This document shows, piece after piece, positions 39,431 to 48,983 of a DNA stretch of 64,000 bases (the first letter of the stretch is position 1; each line of letters begins with the position of its first letter). Source of the DNA: a virus; IMG/VR virus record IMGVR_UViG_3300025141_013434, positions 1 through 64,000 of that record; one strand, 5' to 3'. The position numbers were made by a program, and so were the translations under genes. The notes below the pieces were generated by a model. It worked only from the letters and a program-made list of their open reading frames with translations. It was not told the DNA's origin and ran no database searches.

Positions 39431-40629
39431 TTTATTTCCTTCATATCGCCAAAATTCTTTCCCAACTTAACATTGACCATATACTTGCCGAACCTAGTAT
39501 TCTCGAATAGGCTTACTATTTCTGGGATTTTGTTTTTCTCTTCTTTTGTAACATCCAAAACTATGGAGTCATGCATAATGAATGCTATTTTGCTCTTCAT
39601 GTTTTTCAAAAACTTATGAACCTTTGATGCCTGCTCTAAACACACATCACTAGTTGTTGACTGTAGAATATAATTCACACTGTGATACTCATCTGATTCT
39701 ATTTCGCGGAGAAAGGGTGTGGTGACGTTCTGGCCATCCCAGTATTTCTCTTTGATGAGAACCCTGTCATAAGCGCGGTTTAACAGAAAATCCTTAGAGT
39801 CTGGATTATACAGCCAAGAAAAAACCCTCTTCTTTGCTTCCTCCCTTGTCGTGGAGGGCCCGAAAATGTTCTTGATGTTCCAGTTGTGAACGTCTTCTTC
39901 GGGCTGGGCGGTACCAACCAGAGCCAACAAAGTTCTCAATTCCGCGGCATTAAAGTCAATCTCTAAGAACGCATCGTGATTCGGCTTTATGAATTCTCTC
40001 AAGTCTTTATCCAAAGTTAGGATCGGGAAGGATCCGCGCTCAGTTGTCAAACGGCCGGTCTTGGTTCCAAACAGGTTATAACGTATTGATAACGACTTTT
40101 TATTTAAATCCTTCATAAAGTGTCGGACTTTCTTTTTAAAAAATCTTGCCTTCATGGCTGAGCGGTCAACACTAACGGCTTGAAATCTTATCTCCTCTAT
40201 CATCCTGTGAGCACCTAGGAGGTGATCATAATTTTGAGGTCTGGAATGATTTTCAAACACGCTTTTTGTTATTTCGTTTTTCAAATACAGGTAGTTCAGT
40301 AAAAACTTCTTTGGAATTATATCAAAAATACAATTTTCTGTTAGGCTTACCTTTGCAGTACTTAAGGATTTTTTGTATGCCTCCAGCTTCTTAGTCGCAG
40401 ATTCCCACGAATTTCTTAGAGAATCCGGACAAACTGAATCCAAAGATCTCCCCGCAACGTAAAGCCAAGCAAACTCTAAATGTTCGTGTTCTCGCAACGA
40501 CTCTGAATATTTCCAAGTCCTTGTGAATCCTTCTAGGTTGATTTTTTCGAAAACGAGTTCCCTACCCCAAGGGCTGTCAAAAAATGCGCCGGCGCACTCT
40601 CTCTTATCGTCGATGTTTTGAAAATACAC
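39418..40629 (-). CDS. Family A DNA polymerase, polymerase domain only
   Basis: Short Pol I-type polymerase of 403 residues. Motif A is LEIDFNAAELR with Asp 225; motif B (O helix) keeps Arg 262, Lys 266, Phe 270 and Tyr 274 in TREEAKKRVFSWLYN; motif C is IMHDSIVLDV with Asp 354, where the usual Glu after the Asp is Ser. GTKTGRLTTERGSFPIL is the typical tower segment. No 3'-5' or 5'-3' exonuclease domain is present. Catalysis appears possible. It may fill gaps or process Okazaki fragments with the separate exonuclease, while DnaE copies the genome; or the reverse. AGGAAAG precedes the GTG. Confidence 0.88.
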   Translation of the reverse strand: MYFQNIDDKRECAGAFFDSPWGRELVFEKINLEGFTRTWKYSESLREHEHLEFAWLYVAGRSLDSVCPDSLRNSWESATKKLEAYKKSLSTAKVSLTENCIFDIIPKKFLLNYLYLKNEITKSVFENHSRPQNYDHLLGAHRMIEEIRFQAVSVDRSAMKARFFKKKVRHFMKDLNKKSLSIRYNLFGTKTGRLTTERGSFPILTLDKDLREFIKPNHDAFLEIDFNAAELRTLLALVGTAQPEEDVHNWNIKNIFGPSTTREEAKKRVFSWLYNPDSKDFLLNRAYDRVLIKEKYWDGQNVTTPFLREIESDEYHSVNYILQSTTSDVCLEQASKVHKFLKNMKSKIAFIMHDSIVLDVTKEEKNKIPEIVSLFENTRFGKYMVNVKLGKNFGDMKEIKWIR

Positions 40630-40647
40630 ACTCTTTCCTATAAGCCA

Positions 40648-42087
40648 TTACTGGAATTGACCGATGACGATATCTTTCTGTCGTTGCATCGGTGTATAAG
40701 TCCCACCAGCGGCTGTGACTGCTTGCTGCCTGAGTTCAACATATTCTTGAGCACGACGCAACCTTTTTTCTTCTTCTGCTGCGATACTTGTGAATCCAGC
40801 TTCGGCGGCCTCTTCAGTAAAATCTGCAGTCTGACCTATCGTCAGGGAACTGTCAACAGATGCAGGTGGTATCGGACCAGTATGGCCCGCGGGAGGTGAC
40901 CCTGGTACTTTTTGAAACTTTGAAGTTCTTGGATCTGCCTTTTTAATATGATCGTTCATGAACCTTAGACCATGGGATGTGCCCAGCCTGTTAAAAACCA
41001 CCATGGTCTTGTCAAGAACCGATCGCCACTCAGGTGAGTTGGTCTTCTCCCTTCCGTAGCCACACTCAATTAATCTAGCTTTCATATAAACATCAAGGCG
41101 CTGCCTGTTTGAGAATTCTCTAATAATTTCTTCTGGCATTAGAACCTCTCTTTTCACCCTTGTCTTTATAAGTTTGCCATCGCATATTCCCCTCTTCACA
41201 ATGTAGGGATGATTCGTCATAAAAGTATAATAGCAGTCTAACATGAATTCATCTAGGATGTCAAGGTCTTTCAAGTAAGACGGATAATAAAATGCGCTAA
41301 AAATATTTTTGGCATCTCCATCTATGCAGTATTTCGACATGAAATGATGCATTGAAGGTGACGACAAGTCCGCGACGAGGGCCCACGGGGCGTTCTTGTC
41401 TACTTTAAAGCCAAACCTAGCTGCCATGGCGAGGTACTTTTTAAAATCTCTTGAGTTTAAAATATCATTTTTTTCTTTATCTTTGTCATGTTCTGCTTCT
41501 GCCAATTCTATAATCAAGCCAGAGCACCTCATAGGGCATTCGTTGGATAATATAAACCCGGTCAAAGTTAATGGAAAATCAGCCACATGATTTCTGATAA
41601 ACAGTCTGTAGAATCTCATAAAATCAGAAAAGTTCACAATCTGATCAGTATACCTATATAAATAAGATTCCAAGAAGTTGGTCTTCATTTCATCTAGATG
41701 TCTCTGATGTAACCCCCTTGGATCTACGTGGGCTTTGCGTGGAAAACTACCATCCACAACTCCAAGTAGTCCCCTCATTCTCCTTTTCGAAATGGCGTGC
41801 TCATAGTAATTCACAAAAGCAGTATAGGCATCCACGACAAAATCCATTGCAAAATGTGGCTTATTTTCATTTAAAGCTGACATACCAGTACTCAAAGGAA
41901 AAATTGCGTTGCCATGGCCATCGACTTTTCCGAAGATACTATTCAAATACCAAAAATCCTGAAATCTTCTTCTGTGTTTTGGTTCTATTTCTTCTAGAGC
42001 GCGAACTTTATACTCTCTTCTAGCATAAAACAGGTGCTTTGGGCTAGACTTATTGAGTGCCGGGGTATGAATCACTTCTTTTGCCAT
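40648..42087 (-). CDS. Hypothetical virion-module protein (479 aa)
   Basis: Mostly helical and rich in aromatic and basic residues (YLNSIFGKVDGHGNAIF, then RRMRGLLGVVDGSFPRK). The C-terminal 100 residues are low-complexity with a final helix AEEEKRLRRAQEYVELRQQ. No enzyme motif was seen. By position, between the baseplate genes and the polymerase, it is likely structural, but this is inferred from context only. Confidence 0.65.
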   Translation of the reverse strand: MAKEVIHTPALNKSSPKHLFYARREYKVRALEEIEPKHRRRFQDFWYLNSIFGKVDGHGNAIFPLSTGMSALNENKPHFAMDFVVDAYTAFVNYYEHAISKRRMRGLLGVVDGSFPRKAHVDPRGLHQRHLDEMKTNFLESYLYRYTDQIVNFSDFMRFYRLFIRNHVADFPLTLTGFILSNECPMRCSGLIIELAEAEHDKDKEKNDILNSRDFKKYLAMAARFGFKVDKNAPWALVADLSSPSMHHFMSKYCIDGDAKNIFSAFYYPSYLKDLDILDEFMLDCYYTFMTNHPYIVKRGICDGKLIKTRVKREVLMPEEIIREFSNRQRLDVYMKARLIECGYGREKTNSPEWRSVLDKTMVVFNRLGTSHGLRFMNDHIKKADPRTSKFQKVPGSPPAGHTGPIPPASVDSSLTIGQTADFTEEAAEAGFTSIAAEEEKRLRRAQEYVELRQQAVTAAGGTYTPMQRQKDIVIGQFQ

Positions 42088-42108
42088 CTTTTAATCCTCT
42101 GTTTCGCC

Positions 42109-44649
42109 TTATTTGCTTTCTTTTTCTGCCTTTATTGATTCATCTGCGAGAGATTGATACTCTTTCTCTTCTTCCGCCTGTCTTGCTGCGGTGGCCCTCT
42201 TTTGAGACTTAGTGGATTCATTGTTCCATATCCCCTTCACATTCATTAAAAACGAACCAGGAGAGATTGTGGCGTCAACCCCTTGTGTTACATAGTATCC
42301 ACCCAGACCCAAGCGATCAGCTATTTGTAAACTGCCGCGGCCAGGAACTGTGGGCGTTATATAAAAGATTGTCCCTGGGCGCATAAACGTGTTTCCTGCC
42401 AACTCTAGGTCCACGTTGTATGGCTGTCGCATACGATCAATGGGCGCTCCGACTTCACGAGTCATACGATGTTCAGACAAGCCAGCAACATTGTTTCTAG
42501 CAAAATTTGCCCTCTTTAATAAACCCTTATCCCTTCCCAAATGATAATGCATAATTCCCCTCTCGGAGTCCTTATATTGGTCTCCACTAGTTGGAGGGTT
42601 CGGGTCCATCATAGAAGTAAACAAAAAGTTATTATAAAGAGGTTCCGAAGTTTCGCCACCCGGGGAATGAAACAAGCCCCCCTTTTCAGAAACCAATTGA
42701 TCAATGGTGACCCTGCCCTTTTTTATATTTTTGCGGGTTGTAACCACAATTCCTCCAATTCTGTTCAGATCCCTGCCTATCATATCGGCACCAAGGAAAC
42801 ACTCAGATGTCAATCCTGGACGAATCAACTCGACCATCACTGATTGGAGAAAATCCTTAAGAGGAATTGTGTTTACTGGCCTTTCATTGTATTTTTTGTG
42901 AAACCAAGCAGAAAAGCGCCTCAAAGAAATGGGTATATCAACTAAATTTATTATTGATGATTTTTGTGTAATGGGATTGTTGTAAATCATTGTACCCAAT
43001 ATAAAATTAACCCTGGAAGATCTTAATTGAAACTTGCAAATTCCCAAAACAGCCTCTAACAAGTCTCCTAGGAAAATAAACGGTATGACAATCGTTCCTT
43101 GGCCGGGATGTGCTCGATCTATCATTTTCTCCAACTTAAACGATCGATTGTATTTTCCTGTGCTCTTGTTGGGCGGTGTCTTCTTCGGCTTCTTTGGAGG
43201 CGGTTTCTTCTCGGGGCCTGGAACCTTCTTTATAGCATCCTCTTCTGACATTCCTTCTTTTACTAACTTTTTGCGTTTCTCTCTGGCTCTTTCTAGTTCT
43301 GCTGCACGAGCTTCTTTGTCCTTCTTATTCTTTTCCGCCCCTTCTCTGTCGACAGTTGATAGTCCACCATACTTATCAAAGTACGCGTCCAGGTCTTCAG
43401 CACTGACCCTGACGTTATACACACGAGACTTGTGGGTCGGGTCGCGATCATCTGTACCTATGTTCTCGATCGCTCGTACAATACGACTCATCCTCTCGTG
43501 GCCGCGGCCAGTTAGTATTTTTGTTTTTATGAAGTCATAGGTTATTTCACTCGGATCAAGATTCTCGTTGTCAAGAGCTTCGTGAATTAACTTCTGCGCG
43601 TCGGTATCGCCTTCGGCCAAGTGAGCTGCCATTTCTCTTCTCTTGTCCGATTCAGTAGAGCGCCAGGAGGAACCGAACAGGCCTATCGTTCTTTCCTTAA
43701 AGTCTTGTGCCACTTTTGTTGTCTGGACTCTAGATTTCACCCCAGCCAAGGCTAAATCGGTTCGGCGCTCATCGGGGCCTGAAGCGCCCAACAAATCCAC
43801 CTTACTTAATGCAACGTCAAGTCTAGCCCTGTACTTCAAAGTAAGATTAAATGAACCGTCCTGTTGAAAATCAAAGTCATGCTCTGTCAAGGTAAGCAAG
43901 AAATTCATCGATTGATCCTTGATGGCTTTGATTTCGGCTGGACTCAATAAACCAGCAACCTTTGTGGGAACGTTCCAGCCAACGACAACTTTTATTTCTA
44001 TCAATCTTCCAGGCTGAGGGAGGAGAAGGAGAGACTCGTACTGTGGATCTTCAAAAACTTTTAAAGAATCTCCCCACAGGCTCATGTTCGCTTGAAACAA
44101 GTTAGTTGCAGTCCAGGGATCTGTGCCATTCATTTGCCATGTGAAGCTCTTTAAACCTAAATTTTGGCCGCGAGATGCCGGGTCCGCTAGTAGTTTTTCC
44201 AGATCGTATGAAGTCCCTTGAAGCCTTACTTCTTTTTCTGTTGTATTTGATTGTTTGGGGACATCACCTTTGTAAGTAACCACGAACACTCTTATCTTTG
44301 GTACTAAGAGTGCCATTTGAGCAGGAGAGAGAGACATTAACAGCTGCTGATCTTTGTACCAAAGAAGTTGATTTATATTTGCGTTTGGGCTCGCATCGTT
44401 TCCCGCGATAACTGTAAAATTCTTATATTTTGTACCAGTATAAGAGTTGTCACGGGCCAAATGCTCCATCTTAGAAGTCAAATAGCACTGCTCTCTAAAT
44501 TCTTCCGCTCTTCTTTGTCTTGCTTTTTTGTTGGCTTCTTCCCGGGCCTTTTGAGCTTCGGGTGAGGTGTCGACACCTTCTGTTTCTTTGTTCGTTTCTT
44601 TTGGAGCCGTCTGGCTAGATGGGACTCTCGATCCGGGTGCGCCGTACAT
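42109..44649 (-). CDS. Large baseplate-region structural protein (846 aa)
   Basis: Three parts can be seen: an N-terminal half with beta-rich segments (KIRVFVVTYKGDV, FLLTLTEHDFDFQQDGSFNLTLKYRARLD), a lysine- and proline-rich linker near residues 470-510 (PEKKPPPKKPKKTPPNK), and a second globular part (HPGQGTIVIPFIFLGDLL) with an R-rich tail region. It lies directly after the gp53-like gene and near the tape measure, so it is probably a baseplate or hub component. GGAG precedes the ATG. Confidence 0.65.
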   Translation of the reverse strand: MYGAPGSRVPSSQTAPKETNKETEGVDTSPEAQKAREEANKKARQRRAEEFREQCYLTSKMEHLARDNSYTGTKYKNFTVIAGNDASPNANINQLLWYKDQQLLMSLSPAQMALLVPKIRVFVVTYKGDVPKQSNTTEKEVRLQGTSYDLEKLLADPASRGQNLGLKSFTWQMNGTDPWTATNLFQANMSLWGDSLKVFEDPQYESLLLLPQPGRLIEIKVVVGWNVPTKVAGLLSPAEIKAIKDQSMNFLLTLTEHDFDFQQDGSFNLTLKYRARLDVALSKVDLLGASGPDERRTDLALAGVKSRVQTTKVAQDFKERTIGLFGSSWRSTESDKRREMAAHLAEGDTDAQKLIHEALDNENLDPSEITYDFIKTKILTGRGHERMSRIVRAIENIGTDDRDPTHKSRVYNVRVSAEDLDAYFDKYGGLSTVDREGAEKNKKDKEARAAELERAREKRKKLVKEGMSEEDAIKKVPGPEKKPPPKKPKKTPPNKSTGKYNRSFKLEKMIDRAHPGQGTIVIPFIFLGDLLEAVLGICKFQLRSSRVNFILGTMIYNNPITQKSSIINLVDIPISLRRFSAWFHKKYNERPVNTIPLKDFLQSVMVELIRPGLTSECFLGADMIGRDLNRIGGIVVTTRKNIKKGRVTIDQLVSEKGGLFHSPGGETSEPLYNNFLFTSMMDPNPPTSGDQYKDSERGIMHYHLGRDKGLLKRANFARNNVAGLSEHRMTREVGAPIDRMRQPYNVDLELAGNTFMRPGTIFYITPTVPGRGSLQIADRLGLGGYYVTQGVDATISPGSFLMNVKGIWNNESTKSQKRATAARQAEEEKEYQSLADESIKAEKESK

Positions 44650-44651
44650 GA

Positions 44652-44987
44652 CTATACTCCATAATAAGACGTGATTTGATCCAAGGGCGAGGGAATATAA
44701 ATCAGATCTCCTTGAACGATGTGTGCCTCTGTTGGCATCTGATTAAACCAAGCAATGACCCACCACAAACTAGAGTCACCATAATATTCGTGAGCCAGTT
44801 TAAAAAATCTGTCCCCCAAAGTCCAACGATGGGGATAAAGTGTCAACTTTTCTATCTCTTCTTCAGTGGGATGTCGAAAATCCGCACTTCTGAACATGTG
44901 AATATTTTTTATGCCTCTCGCTTTAAAAAAATCCTTATACCTTTCTAGATCATTTAAGATCACATCTCTTTTTCTATATCTATCCAT
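44652..44987 (-). CDS. Baseplate wedge protein gp53-like (LysM-type)
   Basis: The 111-residue protein ends with a LysM-like unit: YPHRWTLGDRFFKLAHEYYG, then DSSLWWVIAWFNQMP and VQGDLIYIPSP. T4 gp53 carries a LysM-like domain and completes the wedge before hub attachment; short gp53-like proteins occur in many myophages. Position beside tape measure and baseplate genes supports the call. Confidence 0.75.
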   Translation of the reverse strand: MDRYRKRDVILNDLERYKDFFKARGIKNIHMFRSADFRHPTEEEIEKLTLYPHRWTLGDRFFKLAHEYYGDSSLWWVIAWFNQMPTEAHIVQGDLIYIPSPLDQITSYYGV

Positions 44988-44993
44988 TCGATA

Positions 44994-45824
44994 TTACCCT
45001 ATGACCTTATTCTCTTGCGCTTTCTTGATTTTTGAATTCTTTGGCTTACCCTTGGAGTAGGCCAGATTACCACCAGCACCCTTAACTCCGCACATCGACT
45101 TCATGCCAGTAATTTGATGCATCCCATAAGGATATCCCTTTGCGTGCTTTTTGTCCTGACCAAGCCAATGTCCGTTTGGCGAGCCATCCCGGAATCCCAG
45201 ATCGTGTGTATGGAGAACAGTGAAATTACAATTTATTTCAAAAGCCTTCGGAAGTAACACGCCGGCTTCGGGGTTGAAAAAGCCCAGGTCTAAATCTGGG
45301 CTCATATCTATTCCGTCGATGAAGCCAAGCAGTCCGTTCTCGAAGGCGCTAGGCGACGATGGTGCCGGTACCGCGTCACTAATCAGGTTTGTAAACTTAA
45401 TTTTTAATAGTGGAGGACCTTGTAACGTATTTATATTATCCGCCACCTTGTAAGTGGGATAGAGCATGGTAGATAGATGTTCAAACTTGTGCAAATTCTT
45501 TCGAGCGTCGACTTCAGACTCTGCGGGAACCGAAAAGCCAAAAGTAATTTTTCTAGTCGTACCTTGAAACATCGCTATCGGATCCATTCTACCATAAACC
45601 TGCTCTTCTGTCCAGTTCGAACTATAAGAATCGCTGAAGGTGGTTATGAAAGATTTAAAATTTACACACTTGCCCGTTGCCACATGATAGAAGTCTATTA
45701 CCCACCCCTGATAATTAGCCCAGCCATCTTGGGCCGCGGCCACCCAAGAGCCGGCGTCGTGCGAACCGTGCTTTTTGGCGTTGTGGCCGTGCTTATCTGC
45801 TTTCGGGCCGTGCTTGTCTGCCAT
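44994..45824 (-). CDS. Baseplate/tail-tube-region structural protein
   Basis: Begins with a histidine/lysine-rich segment of repeated KHG units (ADKHGPKADKHGHNAKKHGS), then a beta-rich core: FKSFITTFSDSYSSNWTEE, VYGRMDPIAMFQGTTRKITF and a helix VDARKNLHKFEHLSTML. The pattern GRMDP...FQ...R.I.F is one I associate with tube-initiator or hub-adaptor proteins of contractile tails (roles of T4 gp48/gp54), but I cannot say which. AAGGAG precedes the ATG. Confidence 0.6.
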   Translation of the reverse strand: MADKHGPKADKHGHNAKKHGSHDAGSWVAAAQDGWANYQGWVIDFYHVATGKCVNFKSFITTFSDSYSSNWTEEQVYGRMDPIAMFQGTTRKITFGFSVPAESEVDARKNLHKFEHLSTMLYPTYKVADNINTLQGPPLLKIKFTNLISDAVPAPSSPSAFENGLLGFIDGIDMSPDLDLGFFNPEAGVLLPKAFEINCNFTVLHTHDLGFRDGSPNGHWLGQDKKHAKGYPYGMHQITGMKSMCGVKGAGGNLAYSKGKPKNSKIKKAQENKVIG

Positions 45825-45835
45825 CTGTGATCTCC

Positions 45836-48580
45836 TTATGTTATACTGTACAAATCATTATTTATAGTTCTAACAACTGATTGTCCAACCTTTCTTCCGT
45901 CTAACTCTATGACCGTGCTGCCAGTCTTCTTTTCCAGTGCGACCAAAAGGTCTGCAATCTTATCTAGCTTCTTCGCGAGAATTCCACCCTCTTTTAATCC
46001 GACCATTTCGTCAGACGAACTCGGCCTGTAAACCACAAAGTCATTAACCGGGGTCGGCGCTGGCGAAGACCCAGGACCGGCTGCGCTGTAAATCGCCTTT
46101 CCGACCATTTTCGTGGGTAGGACGGGCTCCAAAGCTCGCGATAACATTCGACCAAGAATATCCCCTCCCATATAAGCAGCCGTACTAGCTAGTATCCCGG
46201 CACCACCTGTCAACGCAGTCACTAGCGCTGCTGCTGCAGCACCGCCGCCGACACCGCCAATGGCTTCAAAAAAGCGCTCACCAATCGGACCATACATGTC
46301 CTCTGGGGTGTTGCTCGGATCCGACATAATGCTTTTAATGTCACCAAAAGCGAATATACCCTCCAGCAAAGATGCGACAATAGGTATTTTCCCCATGTTT
46401 CCGAACATTCTTTTGATCAACTCACCACCGGGAATTTTGCCTAACATGTTTCCCAGATGCTTTCCCACGAAATCCTTCCCGCCAGAAAGCATTCCCCCTA
46501 TCTTCGAGAAAAGGCCGGTGCCAGCTTTCGTTGTTGACATTTTCGTAATATCGCCTCCGGCCGCGGCCAAAGCTTCCTTAGCCCCCTTGCCGGCAAAGCC
46601 GGCTTGGATCTGCTTGGCGCTGAAATTCTTTCCGCCGATGTTGATTTTTCCGGCTGCGGCTTTGCCAGCTTCCGCGGCCTTTGATGCAACGCTGCTGGAG
46701 GAGGTTTGAGTTCCTTGGGTGGTGAGCTTCTCCGTAGCTTTGGTAGCTATGCCGGCAGCTTGAGCCATAAACTTAAAGCCGGCTACGATTTTGTCTACGA
46801 TAAACTTTACGCTCTTAAGTGCGACCGTGAGAATGCCCAGCGTTTTCACCATAATAACCATTTGAGGAGGGCCGTCGAAACCTAAAAGCTTAAAAAAGTC
46901 GCGCATGTAACCGTCTAAAGTGGCCATAATCTTAACCACCATCGCGATGGGTTTCAAGAGGGCTATAAGTGATTCTTTCATAAACACCAGAGATTCACCT
47001 TCGCCAAAAATGTCCTTAAACACCTCCTTAAAAATCGCTCTAACTTCCATCATAAACGTTGCAAACACACCCATCATGTTTTCAACATTCTTCGCCATCT
47101 CTTCCCGGGACTTTGCCTCTTTGTCTGCTTTGGCCATGGCCGATTCAAGCTCTTCTGGGCCTTTTGCCATCAGTTTGCCGAGTTCATCAATGTCCATGCC
47201 CAAAGTCTTTGCAATGCCTGCTTTCTGAAATTTCGACATCTGTTTAAACGTTAAGCCTTGAGCTTTCAATGTCCTGGACAAGGTCACCAGCCTTTCTGAT
47301 TCTGTTTGACCTAGAAGTTCTATTGAGTTCAAGTATGGGCCACCCAGCATTGCGTTTAGATCACCGGCCATATTGGCTGCGCCTTCGAATGTGTCCATGC
47401 CGGCCATAGTTTCGATCAAATTGCCGACGTCCATGTTTAAGGTCTTCGATGCCGCCTGCATCCTCTTGAACTCGATAGTCATACCATCGCCGTACTTGCT
47501 CAAAGATTTACTAGCAGCATTAAAGCTCTCCATTACCTGTGCGGGCGGGAGAGAGAGGGAATGCGCCAAAGTGACCATCTCTCGATTTGTCCTGTCTGCC
47601 TCTTCTGCGGTCATTCCAAGCGATGTTATAAGGAAGCCAGTAGACTGAGCAGTGGCTTGTGCGTCGATACCCATCTTGACCATTATGGCGGAAGTCTGCG
47701 CAAGGCTCACCTGGGTCTCTTCTGATAAGTCATAAAAGCCCTGAAACTCTGTTTGCATAGATTTCAGAGTTGCTGTCATTTCTTCTGACGCATTATCCAA
47801 AAGCTTTATATCTTGAGAAAATGTAGATACCTTATGACCTAGGTTTTCTATTCCCGTATCTGTGTAGAGTTCTTCGTTTAATTGATCGACTGCATGAAAA
47901 GTTTCCACAACCTTTGCAAGAAGAGCACCAACAATGACATAAGGGTTGAAGGCCGCGGCCAACTGAGCACCGACGCCTTGGCCGATACTTCCCAACATCT
48001 TCATGGAACCACCGGCTTCGCCGGCTTTGGCCATCAGCCCGCCGAGGCCGTCAGTCGAAAGACCGAAGAGGCCGGCGAAGGTTTTACCCATGCCTTCGCC
48101 CATGCTCTCGGCTTCACCTAAAAGTTCATTTTGTCTTTCAAGTGCGGCGTTCTTTTTCTTCTGGGCGTCTAGTTCTTTTTTGAGAGTCTTGAGAAGCTTC
48201 TGGTGTTTCTTTTCTTCCTCTTCACTCAGGCCCGTTACATTTTCAAGTATTTCGATCTTCTTTTTTAGATGATCTTCTTCTTCGCGTGCGGCTTTTTCTG
48301 CAGCTTGTCGTTCGATACTAGCTCTGGATCGGTTCGTATCGCGAATAGCGACAAGCTCCATCTCCATCTCAAGGTTAACTTGGCGGATCCTCTTCTCAAC
48401 TTCGAGATCTTTTATATACTGATCTGATTGTGCTCTGGAAATATCCCCAGTAGGTGTCTGAACGCCGTCTGAGCCGCTGGATGCAAAAGCTTTCTTTAAG
48501 GCTCTGAGTTCAGCGTCAGTTAAGTTTGCTGCGCTCTTGATTTTTTCGAGGATCGCTTGTAGTTCTCTTGAGATTGCCAC
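45836..48580 (-). CDS. Tail tape measure protein
   Basis: 914 residues. Residues 50-150 form a long charged coiled coil, followed by a glycine/alanine-rich hydrophobic segment (AFNPYVIVGALLAKVVETFH), a helical body, further hydrophobic helices (about 700-850, GGGAAAAALVTALTGGAGIL) and the C-terminal IELDGRKVGQSVVRTINND typical of tape measure proteins. Such proteins fix tail length and aid DNA passage through the inner membrane. It corresponds in role to T4 gp29. GTG start eight bases after GAGGG. Confidence 0.88.
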   Translation of the reverse strand: MAISRELQAILEKIKSAANLTDAELRALKKAFASSGSDGVQTPTGDISRAQSDQYIKDLEVEKRIRQVNLEMEMELVAIRDTNRSRASIERQAAEKAAREEEDHLKKKIEILENVTGLSEEEEKKHQKLLKTLKKELDAQKKKNAALERQNELLGEAESMGEGMGKTFAGLFGLSTDGLGGLMAKAGEAGGSMKMLGSIGQGVGAQLAAAFNPYVIVGALLAKVVETFHAVDQLNEELYTDTGIENLGHKVSTFSQDIKLLDNASEEMTATLKSMQTEFQGFYDLSEETQVSLAQTSAIMVKMGIDAQATAQSTGFLITSLGMTAEEADRTNREMVTLAHSLSLPPAQVMESFNAASKSLSKYGDGMTIEFKRMQAASKTLNMDVGNLIETMAGMDTFEGAANMAGDLNAMLGGPYLNSIELLGQTESERLVTLSRTLKAQGLTFKQMSKFQKAGIAKTLGMDIDELGKLMAKGPEELESAMAKADKEAKSREEMAKNVENMMGVFATFMMEVRAIFKEVFKDIFGEGESLVFMKESLIALLKPIAMVVKIMATLDGYMRDFFKLLGFDGPPQMVIMVKTLGILTVALKSVKFIVDKIVAGFKFMAQAAGIATKATEKLTTQGTQTSSSSVASKAAEAGKAAAGKINIGGKNFSAKQIQAGFAGKGAKEALAAAGGDITKMSTTKAGTGLFSKIGGMLSGGKDFVGKHLGNMLGKIPGGELIKRMFGNMGKIPIVASLLEGIFAFGDIKSIMSDPSNTPEDMYGPIGERFFEAIGGVGGGAAAAALVTALTGGAGILASTAAYMGGDILGRMLSRALEPVLPTKMVGKAIYSAAGPGSSPAPTPVNDFVVYRPSSSDEMVGLKEGGILAKKLDKIADLLVALEKKTGSTVIELDGRKVGQSVVRTINNDLYSIT

Positions 48581-48594
48581 TTATAAAACCCTCG

Positions 48595-48900
48595 TTACTT
48601 GAAAGGCCAGATCAGCCCTGTGTCTCTTTCAAACTTACTTACAGCAGAGTTAAGCCGATATCTACTCTTGTAAGTAGCCGGATTGTTTAAACCGTATTGA
48701 TTGAAGGCTGTTACATAATTCTTTTCAGCCGCAAGGGCCCGCGAAAAGCGGTCTAACTGAAGAGGGGAACCCTTCACTCTGACACGGGGGAAGTAAGAGC
48801 CCGTCATGAGAGCCCTTAGTATGAATCTTATCTTTGTCGAAAATTGAGTCATAAACGACTCATTCATTAACGACAAATCAATTATTATTTCTTCATCCAT
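48595..48900 (-). CDS. Small tail-module protein (101 aa)
   Basis: Lies directly upstream of the tape measure gene in the same operon. The sequence has a helical start (MTQFSTKIRFILRALMTG), a basic centre and an aromatic end (ERDTGLIWPFK). It probably helps assemble the tail or baseplate; I know no named family. Confidence 0.65.
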   Translation of the reverse strand: MDEEIIIDLSLMNESFMTQFSTKIRFILRALMTGSYFPRVRVKGSPLQLDRFSRALAAEKNYVTAFNQYGLNNPATYKSRYRLNSAVSKFERDTGLIWPFK

Positions 48901-48957
48901 TTACATGCCCCATATACCTAATAATAATTATACTTAATTTAATTAGTCTTTTTAAAA

Positions 48958-48983
48958 TAAAACAGGGCCGTGAAAACGACCCT
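48958..48983 (-). terminator. Terminator upstream of the tape measure operon
   Basis: Minus strand stem AGGGTCG / CGGCCCT with loop TTTTCA (arms 48983-48977 and 48970-48964), followed by GTTTTATTTT. The hairpin overlaps the stop codon of the 80-residue gene. It separates the tube/gp26 operon from the tape measure operon. Confidence 0.7.

Noticed and set aside
43034-43540. Plus-strand 168-residue frame and other plus-strand frames
   Set aside because: All plus-strand frames overlap well-supported minus-strand genes, lack ribosome sites and have no recognisable domains.
48901-48957. Sigma-70 promoter before the tape measure operon
   Set aside because: A perfect TATAAT is present on the minus strand, but the -35 at 17 bases is only TTAAAA, so I do not claim it.
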